Source: Elysia crispata (Eukaryota > Mollusca > Gastropoda > Plakobranchidae). Taken from it: a DNA stretch of 64,000 bases. The stretch covers positions 910,001-974,000 of the forward strand of contig JAWDGP010003786.1 of assembly GCA_033675545.1 (NCBI GenBank), read 5' to 3'. Made by a program: the position numbers and the translations under genes. Position 1 is the first letter of the stretch; every line of letters begins with the position of its first letter. The notes beneath the pieces are model-generated. The model was given only the letters and a program-made list of their open reading frames with translations. It was not told the origin of the DNA and ran no database searches. Below are positions 1-62,773 of the stretch, piece after piece.

Positions 1-334
1 ATTGTTTTATGTTGGTTCCACGGAGGTGGTTCACTGCGGCTTGCTCTGGGCCCGCCGAGCACCAAGCTTTTAAGGAGCAAGCGAAAGTGGATAAGCTGTT
101 TAGATAATTTGGGGGAGGCAAAAATTTTCCTGGATGATAAATGTCTTTCATGACTCAAATCGGTCGCAAAGAGTGAAATAGATGGGTAGGCCTGGCAGGA
201 GATTGGTTTATCTGGAGAGGAGAGAGGAAACTCGATTCAGAGCGCGCTGCCTGGCGGAGACACACCGGAAACTCTAATTAAACGAGCGAAAGTGTGAGCT
301 CCATCCGATCATGATATAATTATAGTGGCTTACT

Positions 335-336
<2 letters not shown>

Positions 337-417
<81 letters not shown>

Positions 418-451
418 TAATGATAATAATGATAATAATGAAAATAATAAA
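337..451. repeat. (AAT)n microsatellite
   Basis: A nearly perfect AAT/ATA tract of about 75 bp is followed by interrupted AAT/GAT units. Confidence 0.97.
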
Positions 452-795
452 TAAGAGTGATGAAGAAAAAAATGATATGAGAGTGCTTAAAGGTTTTCCG
501 TATTAGAAGAAATTGAAAGCTTAAGGACACGTTTTGTCTAATGCAAGATAATACAAAAGCAAAAGAGATTAAAATGTGAGCGAAAATATGTATGAGGGAA
601 ATAAGAGGCTGAGGAATAAGTAATGCTTTTTTCTTCTTAAGTTTTGAGAATCATAATTGCGAACTAGTTTTATGCAATAAGTAGCTTGGTGGATCTTTTC
701 ATAAATATAAAAAGAGGGAGGACGGATATTAAACTGTAGATAAATAGATAGAATGGACGGAGATAGTAGCAAAGGGGGTGGACCTCGTAAACGCG

Positions 796-801
796 CCCCC
801 C

Positions 802-851
<50 letters not shown>
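796..851. repeat. Compound run C27-A29
   Basis: An uninterrupted poly-C run passes directly into poly-A. On the minus strand it reads poly-T then poly-G. Confidence 0.97.
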
Positions 852-853
<2 letters not shown>

Positions 854-1464
854 TCCTCTCTCATGCAGAAAAATTAATAAATTAATAATAACACGTTGAT
901 GAAAACCGCTCTCGTGATTTGAACGAAGCATATACTAAAGGGATTTTACCCACGACATCCTGCAATGTTAGAAATCAACGATATACAATACGGCATTTGT
1001 GTCTTTTTAATCACAATAACAATGGCTGGCCAAATCTTCCTTGATCTCTGTTTACCACTCGGCAAAATAGAATCGTCTGTGGAAGAATAATGAGAAATGT
1101 GACTGATATTGGCATTCGCAGATCCGACAAACATGGTTGAGCATAAAATGTCTGACCAGCAAATGTTCGCTCACAGGCAGACTGTCTGGAATGCGGGGAG
1201 ATTTTACACCTCCTGACTCACCTGGAACAGGAGCCTGGCTCCAGAAACGCAACCCATGCACTGATGAGGTGTGCAACTGTCGTTAGCGCAGCCACTGCAA
1301 GCTTGTTCCGTCTCTATCTAGGTTGAGATCAAGATTTAGTGCACTCAAATTTCCTCGCACGAAGCGCTCCTCATAGTGGTCGGGTAAGGTGCTAAAGGCA
1401 CTAATTTGGAGGGTGTGAACACGTCAAGCCGCACTCCCGGTTCTTTTGTCTCACCAGCTTTCTG

Positions 1465-1470
1465 TTTTTT

Positions 1471-1501
<31 letters not shown>
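1465..1501. repeat. Compound run T16-G21
   Basis: Poly-T passes directly into poly-G on the plus strand, with no interruption. Confidence 0.97.
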
Positions 1502-1502
<1 letters not shown>

Positions 1503-3420
1503 TTCCTTCAGGTCCTATCTCGTTATGTATCTGCTATTTTGAAATTTTGAAATGTTTTAAGAGGCATTGTTTAAAAAAATTATTAGTAAAAGCGGGTTGA
1601 AAGCAAAGTCTGCATCATGAGTGAATAAAACTCAAGCTATCTGGGGAAAGTCCAGTAGTAAAATAATATCAGCCAATGATCTAGGTGTAGATACCGGTAC
1701 AAACCTTGAAACACTTGCTGCACTTTGCGCTGTTAATCCAAACCTCTTCACCGAAAAGATACTAAACACATTATGATGTTAAGCCTCGCGAAAATCACCT
1801 GTCCTCTTCAGACGAGAGCAATCTGGTTTGTTTTCGTTTTCTGCTGCAGAGATAGAGTCTTGGTGATTTTTTTCCTCCCACCGCTCTGTGTAACGCCAGT
1901 TTACATTGTGCATTTTGCCACATGCATCAGTGGGCGGTTTCTCATTCTTCTCTACATGTTCGGCTTAGCTTGTTTACTCACCCTTACCCTTATTTCTCCG
2001 TCTTGTGTCCATCTTCACCTCCCCCATCATCATCTACCGCCAGCAAGTTATGAAGCACTGCTTTGTAATAACCAAATGACTAACACAGATTATTCCTGCT
2101 CCGTCTAATGGAATTCAATTTTCCCGATAGAAGTTTACCATAATATAAAGATAGTCAGTCATCTAAACGATCCTTTTCATGTAGATACAAATAAATCGGC
2201 AGCTATGGATTTACACAAGGCTATGCAACCCTTGGTACTTTTTGTTTGTAAGAAGGATCTCTTAAAAGATTAAAAATGTAAAGAATTAGCTGCGTTTCAA
2301 CAGCCAACTGCATTTCAGACCTTGCACTAGACTTTCAACTTTCCTCCAGAAAACTCAAATTGTCCATGAAAAGGAAACTGCAATAAGGAAAAATATCGGG
2401 GAGAAAAGACAAAGAGGCAAAAAACTAAAGAAACTGGAAGACGATGAGAAGAAGGAGGAGGGGGAGAAACAGGGGAGGAGGATGAGTAATTAGAGGAGAA
2501 AAAGAAAAAACAAACAAATAAAAAAATCAAGGAAAGAAAAAAACGTAGGAAGGTTAAGATTCCTTGAGATTGTAATTCCTCTTTGCCTTACCTCCAAGAA
2601 TACAATTTTAAATTTAGAAATTTTTGGTGTTGTCAATACTAAACCAAACTATTATCTTCCGACATGGATGCAGTTTTCAAGTATTTTTTTTCTTCTCCCT
2701 TTGGTTCTTTGAGAAAAACGCGATGAGTGTACGTGGATGCTAAACGTGTTTAGAATGGTTGTTTGTACAAGCCGGCGAGTCGTCCTCACGGATATCTGCT
2801 TTGTGTGGACTGTGGAATCCGTGGTCAGTTCCTTAAATTACTCCACCTGATGGGTGGAACCAGCATTGCCAGGTTGAAATTGTGGAGATGAAGGGTATCA
2901 CACAGTCTGGGTCCCTTTCCTCAGCTCACATTCTCTTTTCCCTTTTCCTTACACAAACAAAAGATGAGTTGGTTAGACAGAGAGCTATAAAGAAGAATAT
3001 AGATCAGAAGGTTTACGCTTTCTGTAAAGAGGACAAGAAAACCTGTAGATTTATCTTCTCCCCTCAAAGTGTAAGCATCCACTCAAGATAACGGTCAAAC
3101 CGGACACTGCTCGGCCCTTGAGGCCTTCCTAAACATATGGCCGTTTATATTTTTCCAGGCCGCCTGGCCTGGTTCATGAGAGGCCAGTTAACCCACGGGT
3201 GTAAGGTCAGTGCATACAGGATCTACTGTGGCCGGAGCGGAGAAGGTCGATGAACACACAATCTGATTGCTGAATATATCGCAAGGGAGATGAATAGATG
3301 GGTAGGCAAATGAAAAGAGGAAAAGACAAGGGTCAATTTGAAAGGTAGAAAATAATTGAAAGATAAAACTACAGAAGAGAAATTTTAACGGAACAGTTTG
3401 GGAAATACAAGATAGCAGGA

Positions 3421-3529
<109 letters not shown>

Positions 3530-3695
3530 ACTGAGTTAGATTGGCTGAATATAAAAAAAACCCTATGCCTCTTCATGCAAAAAGAAAATTAGTTGTACCT
3601 CGCAAAACTTGTAATAATTTAAAATAACATTAATAATTCATTATAATTTCTAAGTGCAAAAAAAAAAAAATAGAACAAATCAGATAATAAAAAAG

Positions 3696-3799
<104 letters not shown>

Positions 3800-4554
3800 T
3801 CTAATGCTTTTATGAAGAAGATATTGAAAGATAGCGCCGAATCAGTGTTAACTCCCAGAGCAGTGTTAGAAAAATATATTCAATTCTAAGCAGGACATTT
3901 AATTTGATCTGAGACACGAAGTTTATTAGGACGTTGGGATATTAATTTTGTGTTGATGTATTATGCAAGAACAAGCATTGGAATAAATTTGCACTCTTTA
4001 CATTTCTATGCTACTTCACTACAAAAGGAATAATTCATGACGTGAAGAATTCCACTGATCGATAAGCAAGAACACTCCAGCTGGTCTCAGACTGGGATCG
4101 TTAACACCGACGAGTTTTTTTTTTCTCTTCTGATTAGTGCACGTATGCGGCATTTATCAATCTATCAAGCTTAGCTGCTGCACCGCGTTACTAAATTTGA
4201 ATGATCCTTCCCCAGGTCTTATGGGCTTAAAAAGGAATGTAGTTTATATGCCTTAAATGCACTAGAAAGAAATTAGAACATCCATGTATTAGGAACCAAC
4301 AGCTCTGACTTTGAGCGAGAGTGATTTATTCCATGTAGCGGAGCATATTTGAAGCTCGAACCCCTTCACGTCACGGGGAAAACTTATACCGCACGAGTAG
4401 GCCCTGAGAACAAATCTCAAGTCATACCGCATAATTATCCTCTCTTGGGCGAAACAATCACATGCCTGCGCCAAATCATTCGCTGCTGGCTATAATTTCT
4501 GAGCTTTGTAAAGACTACTCCTAACACATAGATCTAATGACGATGAGATGGTGG

Positions 4555-4604
4555 TTTTTTTTTTTTTTTTGGCGGGGGGGGGGGGGGGGGGGGGGGGGGG
4601 GCGG
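4555..4604. repeat. Compound run T16-GGC-G28
   Basis: Poly-T joins a 28-base poly-G run through GGC. It has the same polarity as the runs at 796 (minus strand) and 1465. Confidence 0.97.
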
Positions 4605-7450
4605 AATAGTTACATTTTGAAACTAAAATAAAGCTTTAATTACTGAAATAATTATAATGATTTTTTTCCTTTATTCCATCTCATGGGCCACTCCAATCGA
4701 AAATTAAAACGTCTTCTTGAGGCTGCATTTACCTCCAGTTCTGAAATTGATTCACTTAAAACGTGCGTGATACCTCAGGATGGTATGAAGAAACTTCAGA
4801 AGCAAAAAATCGAGAAACATTGCTACAGAACTTAAAGAATGTGGAAGGTGAGAAATCTTGTAGCCAAGTTATGAGCTTTAGGATAAGACGCCTCTGTCAT
4901 GACTCGAAGAGAATCACCTGGGTTGCCTCCCTCTCCTGGTCACCGGAAACAGGCAATCCCGGCAGCCAGGACCGAGTAGGCGATAACTGAATGGCCAAAA
5001 CACATGCTTGGAGCTTCCGGAGGAACTGTGGGCCGATACTACATGTAGTTGAGTAGAGGTGAAAAAAGATGCGAGGCAGCCATTATTTTCTTACCAAAAA
5101 ATCCTCCGCGAAAAAACAAAAATAAAGAATACAGGGGTGAATTGTTTAGATTTTTCCTTTGGTTCTAAAATAGTACCGGAGTGTTTTCACATGGCTGCTC
5201 TAAGATTCTCACCTAATGGGATCTCGAGACAAGAACGCTCTAATGGGGTTAATATGTTATAGCAGTGGAATAACACAGGAACATAACGATATGTTGTATC
5301 GGCGCGTGTCAATTAAATAGAAAATTAAAATAGAGTGAGTTCAAAGCTGTATATTTCTTTTCGTGCATGCCCTTTAATAGTTTCGGATCCAATTTCCTCA
5401 CTTTAAATAAATAAAAATAAAAGTTTTTTTTTTTTAAATTTTGCTATTAATTTTATTTTACAATTAATATGGAAAGGATAACTCATGTATTTGCCAGCTT
5501 ATTTTCACGCAAATATCTAATAAGAGTATCTTCAGCTCCAAATTTTTAACCTAAACAGAACTGGTAATTGAAAAGTGTATCATGGGTTAGCACAAAAAAA
5601 AAAAAAAATAAATAAATAAATAAAAAACATAAAAAGCATGTCTTTCATTTCTTCTTACTCAGCAATCTCCACTGCCATTTCAATTTTAAACCAATCCTTG
5701 AATAACGCTAACACTAAGCCAGAGCACAAGGTATCGGCTCATGCCCTTGAATTCCTGAAATATCACCCTCAAGTGATTAATGGTTGTCAAGAAGTTTATG
5801 AAGAATCTTACACATCAATTTCTCTCTCTCCTCCTCTTCATATGAGGTAAAGGTGCAGCCACCTTTTTAGCATTTTTTTTTTTTATCTCACATGAAGCCG
5901 GTGGAGAAACCACGCGATCTGAAGATAGTTTATTTATAAATCTATACACAGCCTTGAAGTGGTAGGGGCCATGAAGAAAAACTTTCATCATGGTGGTCCA
6001 TCTTGTCTTGTGTAGACATATGTCAGCATATAACTGAAACAGATTTTGAGACGTATTTAGAGCACCATTAACGCCGAATAAATGAATGAAAATAACACTA
6101 TTTATACTGCTTTAAGCAAAGTTATTGAATCATGCTTTGTTTTTTTCAACAAAGACCTAATATTCCCTCACTCGTCATCTTTCTTGACCTGACAAACTGA
6201 ACTGATAGTATTCAGAAGCAATGGTCGGAATTGTGAGTTCAAGAAAACGTCAAGATCATAACACACGAAATGATAAGAACGAATTTGCTCCATAAATTAT
6301 CTTTTCCTGTGCGTAGTTCAAACAATACCAAACTAATGCTTAGACTGTATTTTTGCGGTGCCAAGTATTTCATGTCTACTCTGTTCCGTTTCACACGTCT
6401 TATCAAAAGAAATATTTGCTCCTGGTTTCAAACACTATGTAGAATAGAGAAACAAAATTTTTGAGTAGAATATTTATATTTTCGTTATTTTTGGCTGTTA
6501 ATTTGGAGCAGTAGCCAGAAGCAGTCATATCTCCGGTCACCCCTTATCGGTGTGAATTGATTTCAAACTTCTCTCACAGATGCTGAAAGATGTCAAAAAG
6601 TTCAGACTCTTGCATTGAAAGTTACCGATGTTCCATGCTCTTAGTGTGAAAGGTCAAGCTCCTTGCTGAGCTAGCAGCACAGATTGCTTTCCTTTGAAAT
6701 TTACTGCCATTGGTGTTCAGCGCAACTTACAAATTGCTGACACTCGTATTCTTTTTTTCTTTATGTTTCAAATCTACCCAAGGGAGAAATACCGCTTTAA
6801 CGTCATCTTGCAACGCACTGAAAATCTTTCCACAAGTTAATTAGCTCTCGTTTAAAAAAGAAACGAAAGAAGAACACGCACAAATATCATGCTGTTATTC
6901 CGTTTCTTGTCTATCTCGTTTTAATTCCTTTAATTTTAGGAGCATTTCGTTTTTTATCTTACACCTATAGATATACCTTAACCAATTTTCTACAGTAACG
7001 TCAGTGTGGCTGTGCAAGCACAAGAAACTATGTCAACAATGTTCACAAAAATTTGCAAATTCATAGGAAAAAACGGTTAAAACCTGCCAAAGCATTACTC
7101 ATTTTTATCCTCAGTCATGACTGATTTCATCAAACTTCATAAGTCTGTCAGCCCTCCCATTATTTTCCCTAGCTTTCTGTCTGTCTTTTTTTCCGGTATT
7201 TTTCTGTTTGCATCTCTTGCACTAATTTGTAAATCTGATCAATGCTGTCTCTATTTCTGTGTGTCTGTCTCTCAGTCTCTCTTTACCGTTCTCCCTATCC
7301 TCGAGCCGCTGATGATAAGACACGAAGTGGACAAAAAACTACACCGCATTCTTGGCACGTTATGGAGTTGAGCTTTTATCATTTTGATTGACCTGCAACA
7401 AAGAACAGCTTCAACATCTCAAACGTTTTTTTTTCTCCATCTATTTCCAG

Positions 7451-56479
<49,029 letters not shown>

Positions 56480-59366
56480 GTGAGTTGCTAGTTTTTATGA
56501 GCTTTTCAGAACAAAAATCTGATAAAAAAAATATATAAGTAATTTTGAGCGCCAAAATAGAAAACATAATGTTTAGTTATGTTAAAGGATTCCATTTATT
56601 CCTCAAGAGAATTTGTTCGACATATCTATTCACAAAAGATTTCGTAATTTCCAGGAAAATTTGCAATCCAATAATTAACATTGATGTCAATTGAATAAGC
56701 ACGTGAAACTATCCATCTAAAGCAACAAAAACATCACGAAACCAGTTTCCAACTTAAACTGGAAAAAAAGATAAAAAAAAAAATTATTAAGGTAGTATCC
56801 CAGCGGAGATGGAGTATTAATAACAATCTGACGCCACAGTTTTCATAATTTTGTTCTATGTCCACATGACGTAGTTTTGAAAAAACTGGCTTTCCAACTT
56901 TCGTTCACCTTATACTTAATATGTTGCACATAGAGCAAATGTAAGAGAATTTGACCCATTTTGCTTGACTGTTGCTTCTAAAATTAACAGGGCATATAGA
57001 TAATGTTTTCAGGTGATGGGATTTGACGCTAGCTCTAATTTTAGTGAAACTGGACAAAGAACAAAAGTAAATTGAGGCGCCGAATTGTGCTCGCGTTTGA
57101 TGTGAAAAACTAAGAATAAAATTTGCATAAAGCGGCCACGGAGTGACAAAAATCTTTGGCAAACACGTCCTCAACGTCCATGAGATCAAGGCCGGCAGCT
57201 CTAAAAACTGAAGTTTTCCACAACTAGTCACCAAAGCAACCCAAGTTTAAACCAGAAGACCCAATAATAGCGCTCAGCTCGCCACTTTCAAGATATTGCA
57301 ATAGAACTTACAAAGGACCAACAATAGACTTCGTCATGAACTGAAAAGTACAAGATGAGTGACCTAGATATATTGCTCCATGGAAGAAAGACACAGATCG
57401 CTAAGCACTGTGTACCATTGAGTGACAACTCTGCTGTTACCGTGAAGACTTGAAGGCGACCCAAACAATTCATGACGGTGTCTTGAACGCTCAGAATATG
57501 AAATTCAAAAAGAGGAAAACTGGAAAAGCTAAGAAAAACATGAAATTTATTTCTATTAGAATATCGTGCCGCATACTCCCATTTTTATTTTGCCGAAGCT
57601 GTAGATTATCTAAAAATTGTTCACAAATGTCATCACATTCGCGAAACACATAAATATCTTCCTGTGCTTTTAGCCTTTGCCAAATAAAAGAGTAATCTTT
57701 GAAACTTAAGAGACATTGACGAAAGTTATTTCTGCTTTCTCTCGTCACTCGCACTGTACACAAGAACTTGAGGACAGAGAAACTGCAAAAGTTATTGTGG
57801 TTCAAGAAAGATAAATTATATTCGTCCAATATATCTTCCTCAACTGATGTTTTTTACATTGGATCTTCCACTAAAAAAGTTCTAATCTGATGAAGATGGC
57901 ATATTATCCCGAATTTCGCGAGCCTTTTTTTTTAATCTTCAATTTTTTTCCCCACTGCTTGAAGTAACTCATGGAATGAAAATTAGTTTTCACCCTCAGC
58001 AGAGGGCCCTGCTTATTAAATTTCTATTTTTTTAACTTACAAAATATACAATTCTGTTTTTGACAGCAAATATCAAGATTAGACATAGAAGCGATTGTTC
58101 GCAATATTTTTTCACGTATAACGCGTTCTATCTTATATTTGTTATGTAAATTTTTCAAGAGAAAGGGTTGGATCTAATTGCCTGTGCTACCCACCAGTAG
58201 ACATCGCATTCAGTCGTGTTCGCAAATGTTTTGGATGAATAGAACCAGTTTCCAGGGCGTACTAATGATGTTTACAGGTGGTATCGTAGGAACAATAAAG
58301 ACTACTTGATCTGATCATAATAGAGACTGGAATGAAAACAAGCAATAGAAGACCCAGGTATTAATCGCCTCTATGCCGTTATGCCTTTGTCGGCATGATA
58401 GATATTTTCCTCTTTTCTTTTCTTTCTCTCCTCTTTCCACATGCGCACTGCGCAACCTGTTAGGCTGCTTCTATTCTCTACAATGGAATTTATAATCATT
58501 TCGTGTACAATGTCTTTATTTTTTTTTTTTTTTTGTAAATTTAATGGTCGCTAATTTTCGTATATCGGATCTCTCAGCCCGAAGTGCTAACAGTAAAAAA
58601 TTTATAGCTTTAAATCTCCAGCCTTCCTTCCTTCCTTTGCTCTAGGTGAGTCTCACCACACATAAATTTTACCAAGAGCAACAGAGCCACATAATCTGTA
58701 CTAACACGCGACTTCCTTCCCTCCCAGACATCATAAACCTTTGGAAAGACAGGCCCACTTGCCGACTCCGTCAGTGGTATAATTTCTTAGCGTGGCCATA
58801 GACGCATAGCATATCTCCATCATTATCAGTCTCATGTTCTGCTCCCAGTTTTTTATCGGAGGATCAAAGAACTTCACCGCCTCACAGCTTTAAACAAGGG
58901 CGAGTCTACCGCAGTGAACTATGGGGGCTAGGGGTGTGGGGCGGAGGGAGGCTGCGACAAGAATGTTTAGCGATTGTCTAGAATAGCATACCTGCAATAG
59001 TGTCTGCTCACCCGTACCTGTCCTGGTGCATGATGGGCTGCCACTGCAGCGGCAGCTCTTTTCTCCTTTCTCCTAATCTCTTCCCAACGAGCACTCTTTC
59101 CGGAAACTTCCGTCTGTGAAATGGATAATCGCCCCGTTTCAACTATATCACCTCCTCATATAATTCGCTGATATAAATACACAAAATTAGCTTGCTTTGA
59201 AAGTGGAAAGGGGAAAATTTGGGAATTTGAATGCATTAGTTAATGTTAAAAAAAAAAATAACTAGAAAGAGGCAAGAAAATTGCTTATACACCTAGTTGC
59301 TGAGTAAATGGTGTATCATATTTTTTTCGCTCAAAATGCTAGTTCTATCTTTTTTATTTGATAAAG

Positions 59367-59444
59367 AACAATAGAAAGAGCGAGAAAGAGAGGGAGGGAG
59401 GGAAAGCAGAGAAAGAGAGAGAGAATGAGAGAGAGTAAGTGAGT

Positions 59445-59493
<49 letters not shown>

Positions 59494-59722
59494 AGAGCAA
59501 AAAATATATAGAGAATGAAGTTTGGACCCCAGAGAGTGAAGAGGCATGAAGATATGGGAAAAAATGAGAAAAAGAGAGGGAGAGATAATGAAGAGAGAAA
59601 GAAAGAAATAAAGAAAGAAAACAAGAGTGTAGAAATTAAGATTGAGAGAGAGAAAAAGATGGAAAGGAAAAACGAAAGAAAGAGACAGAGGTCAGAGAGA
59701 CAGAAATATATAGACAGAAAGT

Positions 59723-59791
<69 letters not shown>

Positions 59792-59930
59792 GAAGAGAGA
59801 TAGAGATAGACAGAGACAGAGACAGAGATAGAGAAACAAGTAGGGAGATAGAGAAAGAGAGACAAAGACACACACAAAGGAGAGAGAGAGAGAGGGAGAG
59901 AGAGAGAGAAAGAGAGAGAGAGGGAGAACA
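59367..59930. repeat. GA-rich low-complexity block
   Basis: About 560 bp of impure GA/GAAA/GACA sequence with perfect GA cores at about 59448-59485 and 59727-59785. The non-GA island at 59509-59560 divides it. Confidence 0.95.
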
Positions 59931-60897
59931 GCAGGTAACTGAAACTTAAGAGGCAGTCAAGATGGTAAATCTGAGCAATATGAACCTAGAGCAAAAAAAA
60001 AAAAAGGTGAAATACACGCAGAGTTATGGAGGAGAAAATCAGGAGCATCGAGCGATGAGCAATCCTAGACAGGAGAGAGCAATAAACATGAAGTGAGACT
60101 ATACAATACAGAAAGAATTATCGGTTTTTCAAGGATACCTAGCGGGGAAGGTTGGGGGGAATATTTGGACGTTTTTTTTCTTCTTTCTTTCAAACTGCCG
60201 CGGTCTACATCTACATCTCACCTTGCAAATGCATCTGATGCGGGGGCGGAGAGAGACAGAGCAGCACGCGCTAAAATCCAGCTCGGAGCAAGTTAAAGAA
60301 ACAATGATTCCAGAAAAGTGGCTTCTTCAAAAACTAAAAGTAAGGAAGATTTTTCGGGGAAAACCCGTCATATCAGCAATGCTGAACCGAAGCAATGCCA
60401 GAAGCCAATGCTCACTGATAGTCTGCTCAAGTACCCTCGATGAACCTTAACCACCCACAAGCTGCCGGCGAACGCGAAAAGAGAGAGAAAAGAATGCCAG
60501 GAAAAGCGCAAATGTGGAAAGGTAGATAAATAAGAGAAGGAGAATGATACAAAACGAAAGCTTACGTTTACAGGCAGGAAGAAGTGCGGGAGATAAACTG
60601 GGAGCAGTTCCTGTATAGAAGCGGGTCGGGTGACATACGCAGGATAGATTAGGAGTAGAGAAATTTGAAACACTAGTCAAAAACCGGTTTCCGAGGGTGA
60701 ATACTGGGAAAACCCGAGACTTAACGGTGAAGATTTATTAGTATAAATATTGGCAGTGGTGCACAAGTAATAATGTTGTTTTATGGCGGGTGACGAGGCA
60801 CATTAATTGGTCTTAACTAAATTTAGGATTTTTATTATCTCTGCCGTTCTATATTAGGGTTTTGTAGATTTTGATAGGTTTTTAGTTTTTTATTCAT

Positions 60898-61077
<180 letters not shown>

Positions 61078-61884
61078 CTTCATCACAATAATTACAAGAA
61101 TACGAATAATATTAATAAGAACTCATCTATAATTCATTGATCCCTTTGCTCTGTAGCACTGTTCACAACCATCATATAAATATATTTAAGCCGCGTAAAT
61201 GACGAACTAAGCAAATAAATATGCTCAGCCTCAAATTATGTTCTTAAAAGCGAAATAAAAATTTGGGGATATTAAGTTGAAATGAAATATTCATAACTAG
61301 ACATGCCTGGACTAGACTAGCAAGATATTCTAGCTGCACATGGTGTTTGTGTAAGATATTAAATAATTAGCTTTAAATGAAGGGACGCGTTATTTAAATA
61401 GAAAACCAGTAATGAAGTATTCACGCGCACCGGCTCATGACATTCGTAGATGGTCTGCAGATTATTTCAGTGGCATTCCGCCTGCTTCAAAGTCTAAAAC
61501 TGAAGCAGCTGATTTCAGAGGCTGATTAAACACATCTAAAATCTATTTTTAACCGTTTTCAAATAATTGCAATGATATACATTTTTCGTGTATCATAGAC
61601 GAGGCTCTTTCAGAATTATCGACGTAAAGATAAACATGCTTTACCCTGAAAACAATGTTGGATCAAAGTTTTAAAAAATGGGAGATCATTGCAGTCTTCT
61701 AAATTTATGAAGGTAAAGTATGTCTGGTGAATAATTAAAGCAGTTTTTTTTTAAAGCCTTGAAAATTATGATTACTAAATTGAACAAATTCTCTTTAATG
61801 TTTTGGTAAGAAAGTCTGACAACACTTCTGGTTCTTGAACAAAAAAATAAACAACCCACACACACACAAAGGGATAAGCAATAA

Positions 61885-62085
61885 GGCCCGAGATGTAGGG
61901 ACAAAAGTCAAATGTCATCTCTGGCTTTAAACAAACTGAAAATATCAACAAAATAGAGAGCAAAAGTCCAATGTGACATTTGCTTTGAAAAAAAAAAAAA
62001 AACCAATTAGGGGCCGAGCAGTAGAGGCCAAAAGTCTGATGTGACGTCTGCTTCCAAATGAACTGAGAACTCTGCTGATGGAGGC
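61885..62085. repeat. Three diverged tandem units of about 60-68 bp
   Basis: AAAAGTC is followed by similar sequence at 61902, 61962 and 62030. Units 1 and 3 share a longer match: GCCCGAG and GGCCGAG before it, and AAACAAACTGA and AAATGAACTGA after it. The middle unit is interrupted by poly-A. Confidence 0.7.
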
Positions 62086-62712
62086 TTATCAAATCACAGT
62101 CGTTTCAACTGTTACAATAATAGTAATTTGAACTTACTGCAAGTAACGCACGATTATAGCAAGGCTGCCTTTAGTCACTAATGCTTTCAAAACATATGTA
62201 ACAATTTGCTAGAAATTAAGCCTTGGTGAGAGAAAGTAACATTATCAAATTTTCTTCGTTTAAAAAAAAAAAATATTCAGAGTGTTTTCAAATTTTCACC
62301 GCGGCTTTTTCTTAACCTTTTCGTGCAGTCTCTTAAAAAGATGAGACGGTGTTAGAAAGGGCAATGGAGAATTCTAACTATTTTAATCTTCAATGGTCTC
62401 TAGACCAATCGATAAGGAGCTTTTCAGTAAAGGTAGGCTCCCTTGTTTACTGCGTCCCCAACTCAAATTTTAAGCCGTAAAACTGAACCCTCAGAGCTCA
62501 GGTCTAGACTAAGCGAACGGGTACATCTTTAGGAAGATCTGTGGAAAGATTGGCGCTGCTTCCCTTCTCAGTGAAAAAAGATGCAGAAGAACCTTGAGAG
62601 TTTGCTACAACAAATACTATAACTTGCAGGTTTTTCTTTCTTTCTTCTGCATTCTTTGTGTATATTGGGAGCCTTTAAAGTGATTTAACATCAAGCTAAG
62701 AGAAATGTTGTA

Positions 62713-62714
<2 letters not shown>

Positions 62715-62773
<59 letters not shown>
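62715..62773. repeat. (AT)n microsatellite
   Basis: About 29 AT units with one GT interruption near 62765. Confidence 0.96.

Noticed and set aside
4340..4380. B-box-like GGGTTCGAGC on the minus strand
   Set aside because: No matching A-box at the right distance and no tRNA-like fold, so not called a SINE or tRNA.
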